Source of the DNA: Aquatica leii
Lineage: Eukaryota > Arthropoda > Insecta > Coleoptera > Lampyridae
Length of the DNA: 64,000 nucleotides
Direction: 5' to 3'
NCBI GenBank assembly: GCA_035610365.1
Contig: CM069437.1
Span: 32,569,507-32,633,506, forward strand
Below the pieces are notes generated by a model. That model did not search any database and was not told where the DNA came from. It saw only the letters and a program-made list of their open reading frames with translations. Below are positions 12,092 to 25,204 of this stretch, piece after piece. The position numbers and the translations under genes were made by a program. The stretch's first letter is position 1. Every line of letters begins with the position of its first letter.

Positions 12092-12640
12092 TCAAGCTTG
12101 GTGTCGTTTCAATAGATTAAATGAGCCCATCTTTTCAAAATCTTGAAGTAACACACCTGCTGAAAAATTTGAAACTTTCAATTTCTGAAGCAAATTTCTG
12201 GATGTATCTAAATCGGTATTGTATTTTATCGCAAGGTCTGTAGCCATCTTTAGTTCCGTTATATCACTTTGAGAAATTACACTCCTATACAAAAATCCGA
12301 AATTTTCAGCGGCGCCACTTAGAGTCACAAATAATTGCGCATTGAGTTGGGTATTGATGGAATCTAAAACCTGCAAAAAAATGTGTTAAATCGAGTTTTG
12401 ACATGCGGTTTGCTCTTCCGGCATTTTAGTTTTCTTTCTTTTCCGCGTCTGTTGGAACTCTGGTAAAATGCTTAAATCATTGGATATAATCTTAGAACAC
12501 TGCACTATTGATGGAAGAAATCTTTCCTGTATGATTCGATTTCAGATAGTAATTTAGCTTCTCTAGCTACATTCATGTTTTTTCCTTCAATGTCAGGTTT
12601 ACTCGATTCATTCTCGTAAGAAGCGTGCCCTAAAAACACA
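12092..12640 (-). pseudogene. hAT (ZMYM1-like) transposase fragment, C-terminal half
   Basis: Minus-strand pieces resemble the region of ZMYM1-like hAT proteins between the catalytic core and the dimerisation domain: a Lys/Arg-rich RKRKKTKMPEEQ block (about 12430), then VLDSINTQLNAQL, AAENFGFLY and KYNTDLDTSRN. The segment at 12092-12376 is open for 94 codons; upstream parts are in another frame. The HCF-like lattice of DDE residues is absent, as is the terminal dimerisation block, so it is a fragment. It could belong to the same family as the hAT at 27.5-30.2 kb. Confidence 0.4.
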
Positions 12641-13275
12641 ATGAAGCTATAAACTCAAATGTTTCTATAGATTTAATTATCGGTTTAGTTTTTACAGTTG
12701 TCTCGCCTGTATGTTGTCGGTTTTGTATAATTTGTTTTAGAATTGTTAGAATTTTAGTTAGTTGTGATTTCAAAGCATGAACAGTTTGTGCTTTTGAGGA
12801 CCATTGTGCATAACAATTACTTTTTAAAGTTATTTTTAGTTGTTTAAGTAATTTCCAGCAAGCAGTTGATCTAACGAAGAAGTTGTAAATGTGTTGAATT
12901 GTTCCAAAAAGGTTGACTTTGTGGAATTATGTTAGCTGAATCGTATTTAATAAATTGCGATGATTGTTGTGGCAATTGTTAGCGTGCGCAATAATTGCTT
13001 CGGAAAAACTTAGATTTTGGGCTTTTACGAGCTAAATTTACACGTAAGTTGTATTTATAAAAAGAGATAACAGATTGAGATTTATATTTTTAAGTACACA
13101 TTAAATAACCAAATAAACACATTGTAACGTTTGAAGATAAGTTTTATCACATACGAAAGGTCGACTTGGGTGATAATACTTAACATTGTTTTAGACGTTT
13201 AGATAGGCAACACAAATAACAGAAGATTGCTTAATAGGTAGTATAGCCAACAAGATAATTGAAATTTAATTTGAA
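12641..13275. other. No gene recognised
   Basis: AT-rich spacer with many TTGT/TTAG runs and no frame over 60 codons. It lies between the hAT fragment and the LINE at 13.3 kb. Confidence 0.5.
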
Positions 13276-15600
13276 GTTAAATTGAAATAATTTTGAGAAC
13301 AGCAATGAAAAACAGAAGTGAATTTATTGATGGAGAAAAAAGAAAGAGAGTAGCAGGAACGAACGGCAGCAAGGACGAAGAAGAAACCGTTGCTAAAACT
13401 AAGACAAACCGAACACTAGTAAAAATGAAACAAAAAAAAAATGAGGACAAATTTGACAAAGTTTTGGAACAATTGCAAAAATTAACGTTAGATGTTAATC
13501 AAATAAAATTAGATTACACTAAATAGGCTGAAAAACTAAAAGAAATAAGGAAACAAAATAAAGAATTAAAGAAGAAGAATGAAAATATAAAACAGGACTA
13601 TAGAAAAATAAAAAAAGAAATACAAGAAATCAACACAGGTTGAAAAATAAAAGATAAAAAAAAATATTGTAGTTCAGGATCTAATGCTGAGCTCAAGTAA
13701 ATCAATAGAAATAAAGTAAGAAATGGAAACATCTATGAAGGAACAACTAAAGGTAAAAAAAATAAAAGTATAATCGAACTAGAAAGCTTTGAGCAAAAAA
13801 TTGAGGTAATAAAAAATAAAATTAAGAAATTCAAGAAGGGAAAAGGTATATATTAATAATGACTTAACAAAACAAGAAAAGGACATAGATAGTCAAATCA
13901 AGAAAAGAGCAGAAGAAGAGAGGAAATAATGTTAAAAGGGGATATCAAAAGTTAAGCATTGAAGGAAGAAAATGGAAATGGAACAAGGTAAGAGGCATGC
14001 TAGAAGAGGTGAAAGAGGAAGAGACACTAATAAGCAATCATTCAAAAAACTAGAAGTTAATAAAATAATGCAAACCAAGTTGACGAACATGGTCAAAACT
14101 AAGGACGCGGAAAAAAGGACTAACTGACCAAAAAAGTAACATTAAAGATAAGAAAAAAACATTAATCTGGAAAATATGTACTTGGAATATAAGAAGTCTA
14201 GCAGGAAAAGAAGGTGAACTGGTTGAGAAATTTGATAAAGCAGATTTGGACATATTAGGTTTATTAGAAACCAAAAAAAAGGAACGGAAGAGGAGATAAT
14301 GGAAGGAGGGTATTTATTGATATATAGTGGGGTAGATATTACACAAAGAGCAAAAGAAGAAGTGGGATATATATCTAAAAACATATAAATTGCGAGAGCA
14401 AAAGACAGCAAGAAGATATAAAACAAGAATTGAAGAAGAAATGACTAAAATCTGCAATAATATAGATAATTTAACAATGAAAGAAACATGGAAAATATTA
14501 AAGAAATATTAATAAAGACAGTAGAAGAACTATGCGCAACTACCAAACAAACTGGTGGAATAAAGGATTAAGAACGGAGATAACGGTTTAATAAACATTA
14601 TGGAAATAATATTTAAGAAATAGAACTGATGAAAAATATGACAGTTATAAAGAACGGAAAAATAAAGTGAAGAAAATGGTAAAACAAGGAAAAATAAAAT
14701 CGTGTGAAGAATTCAGCGAGAATATGGAACGGGACAGATTGGGAAACTAAAAACTATAGTATAAGATACTAAGATCGCTGCGTAAAAGAAAAGCACATAC
14801 ACGTTAACATATAAAGGCAAAAAGTGGAAAAAATTTAGAAAGCGAAGATGAGATTATAAAGAGATGGAAAGAATACTTTGAAGAAATGTTGGTGATAGAT
14901 CAGACACATAATGGAAAATCTAGAAGTGACAAAACAAAATAGTACAGAAAACATCGAAGAAGAACATAAGGAATTTGATGTTGAAGAAATTATAAAGGTT
15001 TTGAAGAAGTTAAAAAGAGGTAAATCAGCTAAACATGACAGTATAACAGCTGAGATAGTTAAGTATTTCGGAGACAACGGTATTTCTGTCCTAAGATCAC
15101 TGTTCAATAAAGCATGGCAGAAGGAAAAGATTCCAAAAGATTGGAAATTAGGAGTAATAAGTGGAAGTATTACTCTTAAGAACTATGTGACAACGGGTAA
15201 TCAATAAACGGAAGAGTTTACAACTAAGGAGGGACTAAGACAAGGTGAGGTTCTTAGTCCTGCATTGTTCAATTTAGTAGTGGATGATGTTTTGAAGAAA
15301 ATAAAGAATAAAAGTAAGAAAGCTAAATGTAGGATACAAAGATATGGAAGTAAGATAAAATCGGAATGTGTATTCGCGGACGATGTAGTTATCTACGCGA
15401 AGAACGCAAAAAAACCTTTAACATAACATAGAAGTATGGAAGAATGCATTGCTCACAAAAAACTTAAAGGTAAATGACGATTAAACAAAAGTGATGGTGA
15501 TATGAAAAGGCGACACAGACTTGAAAATAAAAGTAAACAAAGTAAACGAAATAGAGATTAAAAAAGTACAAACATTTTGATATAGATATAGAAATAAATG
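13276..15600 (+). mobile_element. Decayed LINE with coiled-coil ORF1, APE endonuclease and RT pieces
   Basis: ORF1-like sequence at 13293-13640 is Lys/Glu-rich with heptad-like leucines (EQLQKLTLDVNQIKLDY), a coiled coil, and is cut by a stop at about 13524. The endonuclease start is at about 14160-14280 (ICTWNIRSLAGKEGELVEKF ... DILGLLETK). RT fingers lie at about 14960-15150 (RGKSAKHDSITAEIVKYFGD, then IPKDWKLGVI), RT palm at about 15230-15300 (LRQGEVLSPALFNLVVDD) and the catalytic box FADDVVIYAKN at about 15370. Stops and shifts occur throughout and the endonuclease centre is missing. The WNIRSL ... GLLETK style is common in insect RTE- or L1-like copies; the clade is uncertain. Confidence 0.75.
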
Positions 15601-15957
15601 ACAGATTGGAAAGTGCGAATAAGATAAACCATGCTCTGTGCAAAATGGGATTTCTATGGGCTATAAAGTGTATTACCAGAAGAGACGGAATTTAAACGGA
15701 AGTAGTAAAAAAGGAACTAGAAGAAGAATTTATTATGTTGCTTTTCTTATCTTGACAGATTATGAGTCTCGGTTTAAATTATTTGCGCATCTAGTTAACC
15801 CGGTTGTAGAAAGTTTTGATTTCATTTTGATTTCTAAAGTTTTTTAGTTTTTTGTTTTCGTTATTTGCATGCTACTCTTTTTTCTATTTCATACACCTGA
15901 ATTTAAGCTATTTGTTTGTGAATTTGTTACACTCAAAAGGAATAATTTCTTCAACTT
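15601..15957. other. Spacer, no gene recognised
   Basis: Remnant 3' part of the LINE grades into AT-rich sequence before the Tc1-like relic. The 69-codon frame at 15638-15847 has no motif. Confidence 0.45.
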
Positions 15958-16680
15958 AATTTTTTGGCAACAGAATGACTATCGAGATGTTAATTTATCC
16001 TATCGCGAAATTGGCATCCGTGTTAATTGTACTGCTATGACGGTAAAGCATGTGTGAAGAAAAGTAGGTAGAAAAACGCGAAGAAAACCAACTGGTCAAC
16101 CGAGGCGTACCACAGCTTTGCTACTACGCGTCAAATTGCTGACCAATAGTTTGGAAAAGGTAGACTTGTTACTATGCGTACACTATGTCGCCACATTCAA
16201 GCCTTTGAACTTTTTTCATATCGTTCATGATTAGTACTTTCTTTGATTGCGGTTTGATGTTGAAAGGCATGTACACAAGACTGTTGTAGTAATAGTTTGA
16301 GAGGCTATTACCGCTTATGTTGATGATCTCTTACAAACCACTTTACTATTTTATCTAGACGGTCGTCCAAACGGTTTTTCTTCAGCAAGGCAATGCACGT
16401 TCACATATTGCTCGCCGAACTATGCACTTTCTCAAAGAAACAGGCCTTAATGTTTTGTCGCGGGCACCCCGTTCACCGGACCTAAATCTCGTCGAGCGTG
16501 TGTGCGATGTGATGGGAAAGATACTGTTCAGTTTGCACCATAGACCACAGACACAGAAGTCCAAGTTGCTTGGAACGAGGTATCACAAGTACATCGAATA
16601 TCTTACTTTGTCGATGCCTAGACGTCTACAGGAGTGTACTCAGCTACGGAGTCGCCAAAGACATTATTATTTTTGTTCTA
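15958..16680 (+). pseudogene. Tc1/mariner transposase relic
   Basis: The N-terminal HTH is visible at 15970-16055 (VNLSYREIGIRVNCTAMTVK), followed by the Arg-rich linker typical of Tc1 proteins. The catalytic end is at about 16380-16510: QQGNARSHIARRTMHFLKET, then RAPRSPDLNLVERVCDVMGK. In active copies the first of these carries QQDNARPH, so the second catalytic Asp is replaced by Gly; the Glu of the NLVE motif is kept. The block with the first Asp is missing between about 16230 and 16310. The tail SMPRRLQECTQLRSRQRHYY (about 16610-16670) is standard. Three frames are needed to read it. No terminal inverted repeat was identified. Confidence 0.8.
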
Positions 16681-16939
16681 ATTACTTGTACATTTTTTGC
16701 AAATGTTATTGTGCCATTCTTGCTGTAAGGCTACCACATTGTCAAAAAATCAATTTGAAGAAATTATTCCTTCTGGTTCTAACATTTTGAATGTCTGTTC
16801 TGTGCCGTTCAGTCTACCTATCATCTTAAGCATATCCTTTAATCACATTTGAGGTCCTTGGGTTCTGTGTCCTAACCATAGTCTTAAACTTTGGAAAGTG
16901 GTGTTTCATTTTTCTCTCTTGAGTTATGTGCTAAAAATA

Positions 16940-19900
16940 AAAATAATACTAACGAACAATAATGACAAAGAAAATTTAAAAGTCGCGGATTTAAACAGAG
17001 AACTAGAAGAACATGATCTACATACAAGTGGGACTAAAATTGAGATACAACAACGGCTTTGCGAAAAATTTGGAAGAAAACAGAATAGATGTTGACTTAT
17101 TTGTTTATAGTTCTCGAAGTAAAGAATGTTGGTAGTTTTATTAGAAAAATAAATCAGAAACTGGAAGAAAAACTGTCCAAAAATTCTCAGAAAATGGAAG
17201 AAAATACTAGAAGAATGAAAAAAAAATTCTATAAATGCGTAGTAGTATTGGCAATAACATAAAAACTAAAGAAGAAAAATACAGATTAGTGTAGAAAACC
17301 AGATTAAAACTGCTCAAAAACACATGCACAACGGTATTTTGAATTTAAGAGAAGCAATAGAAGACAAAATAGAAAAGTAAAAGTCAAACTAGAACAGAAT
17401 TTATAATAAAATTTAAGAACCATCAAAAACAAACTCGAGCAAAAATTAGGAGAAAGAATGCAACTACTTAAAGAAAGAATAATCCAAATGAATTGCCATG
17501 GTGAAGGAAGTGTCACGAGCAAAGAGGTCATTGGGAAGAGACCACTAACAAATTTAAAGTTGTACGACATCTTTATGGCCTTACTTGGAAAAGTGCTTGG
17601 AATTTTGGTTTTTCTGACCACCTTCAAGGAAATTACAAGCCGTTGATTTCACGTTTAGAAACGAGATATGTAGATGCTCATCTTCAACAACTATATTAAG
17701 CGTTAATAAAAAGTTGGATTCAGAAAACTGCGGAAAGTCTTTAACAGTTTGAAGCTGACATCGCCCGATTGACACGCCTTGCGTATCCAACAGCACTAGA
17801 ATTGCTGGAACAATTGGATATTCAAACCTGCGTAGACGGCTTCTGAGACACCGAAATGTAGTAAACTCTACGGTTAGCCCAACCTAAGACGATAGATGAC
17901 GCTTTAACCCACGTCTTAGAATTTAAAGCAGTAAAACAGGCGACGCACCAAGACAGCCATAAGCTCCGTTGTGCTGCAGAAGTACCCGCGCAGACGCAAG
18001 AAAACATCGAGGAAATAGTGCGACGAGAAGAAGAGAGAAATTACGAGTTACAGATGCGGAGAAGTAGGCCACGTACGATGACGCTGTACTAAACTCAAAA
18101 AAGCGCCTGGAAAATTAGAATAGGTCTTGACATGTTATTGGAAAATGAAAAGACATCACCAGCAACAGTACGACTTCAAATGGCGACGGACAAGGAAATA
18201 CTTACTGATGGACAAGTATAAGTAACTGGAGTATTGGACCATCAAGTACTAGTAGCCGACATTATGAAATAAGTTATCTAGAGAATTTACATTATAAAAA
18301 GTATGGGTTCCATTTGGATATACCTACTGAACGTTGTTCTTAAAACTAACGGTGAAAAAATTTCTTTTCATTCGTCAAAGAAGGCAGCCGCGCGAGTCTT
18401 TATAGCAAAGGCGTGTCTCTGTTTGGAAGAACTGATAGTGTGATGATACCACGCTTGGGTGGAAATCTCCGGGAAAGCTACATTTGCGCTATCGAACTAA
18501 TGGATGGTTAAAAAGGGACTACTGGTTGGTAGAATATTAGTACGAGTGAATTAAACTTTGTCAGTAAGAATCTTTAATGTTTACTACGATTTAGTAACGT
18601 TGAAAAACAAAATGGTGGCTGGTCAATGTACGCCAATATTTCAAATTGTGAGATGCGCGAATTTTAGTGAAACTACGTCGCCGAAGAAGTGCTCACGACA
18701 TATATTAGACCAACCATATTAGTGCCAAAATTTCAGCCAAGATTAGCTGACTAAAGTTAAAGCGTTGACTCAGCAGTATCATGATGTGTTTGCGCTGGAA
18801 AGTGGTTTCAAAGAAAGAACTGACGTAGTGAAGCACAAAATTAATACCGGAGACGCTCCGCCAATATGACAACATCCATGCTGACTTTCTTTGGCAAAAA
18901 AGAAGAGAAAGATACGATCAAACCTTCAAATAGTCTATGGGCGTCCCCACTGGTACTGGTAACGAAGAAATATGGATCAATGAGGTTCTGCGTAGATTAC
19001 ACCAAGCTTAACGAAGTGACTTTCGTCTTATGTAACGCTATTGCAACGTTCGAGCGTTTGATGGAAAGACGAGATTGTGGTTGGAAGGCCGGTTTGAAGA
19101 GCATTCGCAAGTATGGCCAATACCAATATACAAACAACAGTTCCAAAGTTTCCTTGGTATGTGCGCTTATTATAGACCATATGTACCCGGTTTTGCCAAT
19201 ATTGCCAAACTTTTGACAAAATTGACTGAAAAAAGCAGAATTTAGATAGACTGCAAAAACGGTTTCCATCAACTAAAACAGGCGCTAGTTAGTCATTTCG
19301 CCGATTTTAAGTTATGCTTAAGAAGATGTAAAATTTGTTTTGGATACCGATGCAAGTAATCTGGTCGTAGATGCACTCTTTTTAGCAAAGTTTTGTCTAG
19401 GCCAGAAAGGAATTACTGCGAGAGTAGGAAAAAGCTGTTAGCAGTTGTCAAGCCTATAAAACACAATTAAAATATTTGTATGGACGAGAGTTTTTAAGAA
19501 CAGAATTGTTTGCGACTTAAAGGAAAGATCGAATGTCTACGAAGAACTGCTATGGTTGATGACGAGGGGGAACTTGAGCAGTTGCAAACAAGAAAACGAT
19601 CCCGAAATAAAATTACTCTTGAACTGAAAAGTAAACAAGTGACCCTCAACCTGGGAAGAAGCATTCACGCTTTGGACAGAAAAATTAAAGCATACTGGAT
19701 GCAGTGGGAAACTTTCTTCTTAAGCGATCCCTAGAGAGTGACGAGAGCACTGAAAACGGACTGTACTGGTAGTGCCAAAGAGCCGAGAGTTAAAGGTGTT
19801 GCAGCATCTACACGATGGTACATCAGGAGGACACTTTGGCGTCAAGAAGACGTTAAGCAAAGTACAAGAAATATTCTATTGCGCGAATTTCAAAGAGGAC

Positions 19901-21390
19901 GTCATGGAATAGTGTCGTAAGTGCACGATCTGCGTATCAGGAAATGGATCAGCGAAAAAGCGCAAAACACCACAGTATAATGTCGAAAGTCATTTAGAGA
20001 CAGTAGCGATTGACATCACAGGGTCGTTCCCAGAATTTGATTCGGGGAACAAATACATCTTGGTGGCAATAAATTATTTCACGTAATGGACAGAGACTTT
20101 AATCAAGAAACAGTTACAGTCACAGACATTTTAGTGAAAGAGTTTTTTTGCCGGTTTAGACGCGCTGTTTTAAGAAGTTTTCGGGCTGTTGGGAATTAAG
20201 AAAACTAGGACGACGCCTTTTCATCCTCAATCTGATGGCGTGGTTGAACGAATGAATTAAACAATGGGAAGGTGTTTAGCCAAAGTAGTACCCGAACGTT
20301 TTTCAAATGGCATACTGATCATCTGCTTACGAAAGCACAGGCCAAACACCATGCTGTCATGCTTGATCGCAAAATATGTTTCATGCGACCTTCAATTTGG
20401 ACGAAAGCCGGAAAAAGAAGTTGCTGGAAAAGACTACGTTAGCAAATTGATGAAATGATTAAACGAAACACATGAGCCGGTTTCGAAACTTGGAACGCAA
20501 ATTGCCAGCGACAAAATGAAGATCAGATATGACGTTAAAGCAAAAAACGGTGGGTTTTAATGGGGCGACATGATGTGGTTGTATAATCCCCAAAGAAGAC
20601 GTGTCGCCGAAGCTGCAAAGACAATGTGAGGGCCAGTTTGAAGTTGTGCGGCGTATTAATGACCTGATAAATGGCATCCGAAATCGATCCTCTAGCCTGG
20701 TTTGCTGGTGAAAACAATATCACACAAGACCAGTTCCGAACCATAGTAATAACGAGCAGAACCAGGAATCAGGTCAATGGACTTCGATACGTTTAGGAAC
20801 ATGTACGCGGGTTTTGGAAAGGCTAGGTTTGGAGTCACAACCGAGGAGTAACAACATCTGTTCCAAACACGAACGGATTACGCCATCGAACATTGGCGTG
20901 AGCGAAGATCTTGAGATGTCCAGAGGGATTGCAGTCGTGTTTAAGAATAAGTTCCGACGGCTAGATGAACTACAAAGGCAGCAAGCGACGGTAAGCAAAA
21001 TCCAAAAATTACCGACGTTTCGTTTTCTATCTGATCACACATGTGCAAAGCCGAAAATTTGTGGCAAGCATTATGGAATATCAAGAGAGAAATGAAGTTC
21101 CAGAATATTAAGAAATTCATAGTACCCTAGCTTGGTTGCGGCTTAGATGAACTGGATTGGAGGACCGTTCGGAATATGTTGGGGGTCGTCTTCCGAGGAA
21201 CAGACGTTTAAGTGTTAGTCGATAGTTACTATCCAAGTTTATGCTCAAGGTAGTTGTAGAAATGAAGAGAGCTGTCGCGATGTCACGGCTTTCTCTATCG
21301 GTGTCGCGTCTAGCTTCCTGTTCTGGGACAGAACAGACAGTACAGTATGTAAGAAAGGGGCAGTGAAACGCATTGAAGCTTAGATATCAT
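16940..21390 (+). mobile_element. Ty3/gypsy LTR-retrotransposon fossil
   Basis: Parts in the standard order: a SAP-like motif at the Gag N-terminus (about 16975-17070: DLNRELEEHDLHTSGTKIEI), a Lys/Glu-rich coiled coil (17150-17470), capsid remnants (17540-17960) and a zinc knuckle (about 18040-18095). These are followed by a protease zone (18130-18350), reverse transcriptase (about 18900-19210: [20 protein letters not shown]), RNase H (about 19320-19500), and integrase with HHCC finger and core (about 19790-20450; PFHPQSDGVVERMN at about 20215). An LTR-like 3' stretch starts about 21177 (TGTTGGGGGTCG), but no matching 5' LTR was found. It is thoroughly broken, with well over ten breaks, and old. 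Confidence 0.8.
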
Positions 21391-22313
21391 TCAAGATGAT
21401 TCGAGGTGATTACCGGAATGTTCAATACTTTTACAAAAAACAAAAATAAAATAAGAATGTTTATAAAACTTTTTTATTCAAAATCTATAACCTTTGTAAC
21501 TTGTTTAAAAAACACTGATTTAAATCTTTTCGTCAAACGAAAATTGTTTTTTACATTTTTTGTCTTGCTTTTTTGCTTAAGAGGAATATTTTAGCGTATT
21601 TCCAATTACTAATGTTCATTATTTAAAGATAACAGAAAACAAAGGACAACGTTGGACAGAAATGTTTATAATTTTAATATTTGGCAAAAATGTAAAAATC
21701 TACTACTTTCTGTTTTTCCGTATTTGAGTTTACACGTTTTCGAGGATTTTGTCGGTATTTAACAGGATTTAAAGCTTTTGCCAAATTCTAAATTTATTAT
21801 AAATGTATTTTTTAGTTTTATTTAAATATCAACGTGTTCGTAATAGGAGAAATGTCACAGTAGTTGCTTTCATCAATTAAAATCTGAGAAAACACGTTTT
21901 ACTGTAGTTATTGAGCGTCTGTCTTTTAGATAAAAATAAACTTTATGTGTTAACTTGCGCTGTTTCTCATATTTGCTCGTTATCGATAAAAACCGTCACG
22001 TGGTACTGATCCAGGCGTAACATCTCAATTTCTTAACACTCACGCACATTATCGAAAAATTTGCGCTTTGCTAAAATAAACTTTAGAAATAATTTTGTTT
22101 TATTGCTTTCGGTAATACTGTAATAAAATGTAAAAATCAGTTACAGGTGCTAAATGAAGCGGAGGCTGTAAAAAATCGCATTCCTAGTTATTGGTAAAGT
22201 TGATTGCGCGTAACAAGTATGCTTACCAGGTGATCAAAATTTTTTTGAGGTGAGTGACCAATAATTTTTTTTATTTTAAACTAAACAGCAATTGATTTAA
22301 GTGCGCAAACACG
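21391..22313. other. Upstream interval of the first pickpocket gene
   Basis: AT-rich, no gene recognised. It should hold the promoter of the gene starting at 22314, but no TATA box or initiator could be singled out. Confidence 0.45.
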
Positions 22314-24381
22314 ATGGAGGCGCCTGATTCACAATCGAAGCCTGCATCGATGAATTTAGTGGAAATACGCCCGTTTCTAAATAACAATTTAAACGGAGAA
22401 GAAAAATCAAAAATCACGTTTTCTAAAAATTTAAAAGCTTATTTTTCGCAGTACTGCGACGCAACAAGTATACACGGAATTCAATATTTAGGACAACCAG
22501 GGCGTTACATTATAGAAAAGTACTCTGTGACAGAATGCGTCGACAATTGATTAATGATCGTTTTGTAGGATAGTGTGGATCGCGGTTATATTAACAGTGG
22601 CATGCTTGTGTTTAGTGTTAATTCATAAGACGTACGATAAATGGCAAACGTCTCCAGTGATAGTGACGTTTTCGACGACTGAAACTTCAATATCCGAAAT
22701 TCCATTTCCCGCTGTGACTATATGCCCACAAGCCAAATTCAATCCGGAAGTTTTCAACTACACCAAAATTGCACTTAAAAGATTTCTTGGCGAAGACCTT
22801 GACGAAATCGAGTAACTTTGACGAGGTTTTTAATCATGGTAGTTTATCGAACTTTGTTTTAGAGAAGAATTGTTTTCGACACTGTCGTTGAGTTGTAGTA
22901 GTGTGCGCGACCTTGCCGAACTCTTCCGTTTCAAAAATTCAAACAAAACTATAGAGGAAGCTGCGCTTTTATACTTCTTTTTGGTAATTCTTTAATAAGC
23001 TACTTTTTGTGATTGGCACAGTTTTTATCAGGCTACATCACCTATAAATCCCACGGAAGCGACTACTGTAGAATGGTTAGGAAAGGAACTTGATATTGAA
23101 GATGCGTTAACGCCAACGTTTACCTCAGAAGGAGTGTGTTATACTTTTAATATGCTTCAATATGAGGATATACTCAATGACGCCGAGTAAGTATTCAACA
23201 TTTGTGTTTCGTCTTTAAGATTTTTTTAAGGGACAATGTAGTGTCGCAAAAACGCCACGAAAAAAATCCTGTAAAAATGTGGTCTTTACAGAATGGATAT
23301 CCGCCAGGAGATAGTATAGATACATACCCGAGACGCACCTTTCTTCCTGGTATTACCGGAGGATTATTAATCGACGCACTGTTTACCAATCACACTTACT
23401 TAGATTATTTGTGTGATGAATCTCTTCAGGGATACAAAGTATTTTTTTGTATTTTTAAATAATTTGAATACTTATTTGAGTTATAGGTTGTTTTGCATCA
23501 TCCGTCTGAGTTACCTGATATGGATAAGCACTTTAGACTACCTCTCGATTATGCCGTTTACGTTGGTATAAAACCAACAATGATTACAGTGTCAGAAGCA
23601 TTGTTGGATTATCGCCCAGAAGACAGAAAATGTTATTTTGCGGAAGAAAAGCCTTTACGAATGTATAAGCTCTACACGCAGCAAAATTGCTTATCAGAGT
23701 GTTTAGCCAATTACACGTTCTCTCAGTGCGGTTGCGTAGCCTTTTACATGCCAAGTAAGAACTTTTTAACAATTGTTTTAGTTATTACAATAAACATTTT
23801 AGCGATTCAAAATACGCCTATCTGTGGATTAGGTAGTTATCTTTGCGTGTTACAAAGTAAAGGTAATTCACCTAACGTCGTAAATTCTAAAATTAAGGGA
23901 AACATTTTTAGTTAAATACTTGGAAATTAATAATTCAATTGAGACAGGAGGACAACGCTGCGGGTGTCTGCCATCTTGTACATCATTATCATACGAAGTC
24001 GAAACGTCACAAACCGAATGGAATTGGAGAAAAATGTTTCAGGTTTTTCATGCAGTCGGATTAAGTTCGCTTTTACCAGATGAAAAAGAGTGAGAAGTTG
24101 TGTTTTGACTATGAAAACACTAATTACACTGTTTCAGATCTCACTTCTCACGACTGGTTGTTTATTATAAAGACTTGCAGTTTTTGACATCGGAGAGAAA
24201 CGAATTATACGGCTACGTAGATTTTTTCTCAAACGTTGGAGGACTCTTAGGATTATTTATAGGTTTTTCGGTTACGTCAGCTGTCGAAATACTGTATTTT
24301 TTAACTTTACGCTTAGTATGTAACATCCAAAAGTATGGTAGACAAGTGTGGTCGGGAGATTTAGACTTAATCAATAATTAA
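22314..24381 (+). CDS. Pickpocket (PPK) family DEG/ENaC sodium channel, 9 exons
   Basis: Nine exons join in frame to 560 codons: 22314-22519, 22569-22811, 22863-22983, 23032-23186, 23231-23438, 23487-23754, 23803-23862, 23912-24089, 24138-24381. All introns are GT-AG and 44-51 bp long. The product should be a trimeric, amiloride-type cation channel subunit in the plasma membrane; insect PPKs serve chemo-, mechano- or osmosensation. Seen: N-terminal SSIHG-like block (ATSIHGIQYL), TM1 at about residues 69-88, IPFPAVTIC, EGVCYTFN, a Cys-rich loop, LHHPSELPD, and CGCLPSC. TM2 runs about 506-535 with the GxS selectivity filter as GFS (522-524). Length is normal and no disruption was seen. The start is the first ATG before the conserved N-terminal domain. 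Ligand or stimulus cannot be inferred. Confidence 0.93.
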
Positions 24382-24385
24382 TAAA
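24380..24385 (+). terminator. Poly(A) signal of first PPK gene
   Basis: AATAAA overlaps the TAA stop codon (24379-24381) by two bases, implying a 3' UTR of only 10-30 bases. Confidence 0.5.
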
Positions 24386-25204
24386 AGATGCGTTTATAAA
24401 TAGATGTTTTAAGGATATTGATTTATTTATTCTCGTCCTGTCTTTATACTACGAATGACGTAAGAGGCTTTTCGTAAAAAAATATAACAACGCAAAAGTA
24501 CGTGTTTACGATATAAGCTTTAGCTTTATTAAAGTAAATTATATATATGCTTTTGATAAGATGCTTATTACACATTCGTTCATCGAAAATATTTTTCTGG
24601 GTGCTACAAAGTTTTTTTATTGGCTACTGCGTGACGGTGTAAAATCTCAAATAACTGATTGCATTATTCGCGTTCATTATCAAAATGTAGCGATTCTGCA
24701 GTTAAAGTTAATAAAAATAATTGTTTTTCAAAGCAAACTGTTACAATTTTAATTCATTCACGGGCGTAATTGGTGTTCAACAATTTCTATTTTTTGTATT
24801 TTTTCTTGTATCTCGCACCCAAATATTTCTGTTTATATTTATGGTACAGTAAAATATCGCATAAATTTTTATTATCGAACTTAAATTTGAACCAGTACCA
24901 AAAATAATATTTGAGATCTAAGTTGGCGTATATAGAAACATGTGGTACTGTAATCAGACAGTACATACGTGACATCGGTTTACTAGACCTTGACCGTAAT
25001 GTCAAATGGAACACTTCATTTACAAATAATTATATTTGTCTACAGTTTCGATACGAAACATTAAACGATAATAACCGTTTGCAGGTGCTTGTTATTGTAG
25101 ACAAATGTAAAAGAAATCAATTTTTTAACATAAACCTTGTTTCACTTATTTCATTGTTTTATCTAAAAATAACTCTGTGGCAAGAAGACAAAAGGGTATA
25201 ACTG
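24386..25204. other. No gene recognised
   Basis: AT-rich stretch downstream of the channel gene. The short frames at 24561, 24787 and 24911 lack motifs. Confidence 0.45.
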
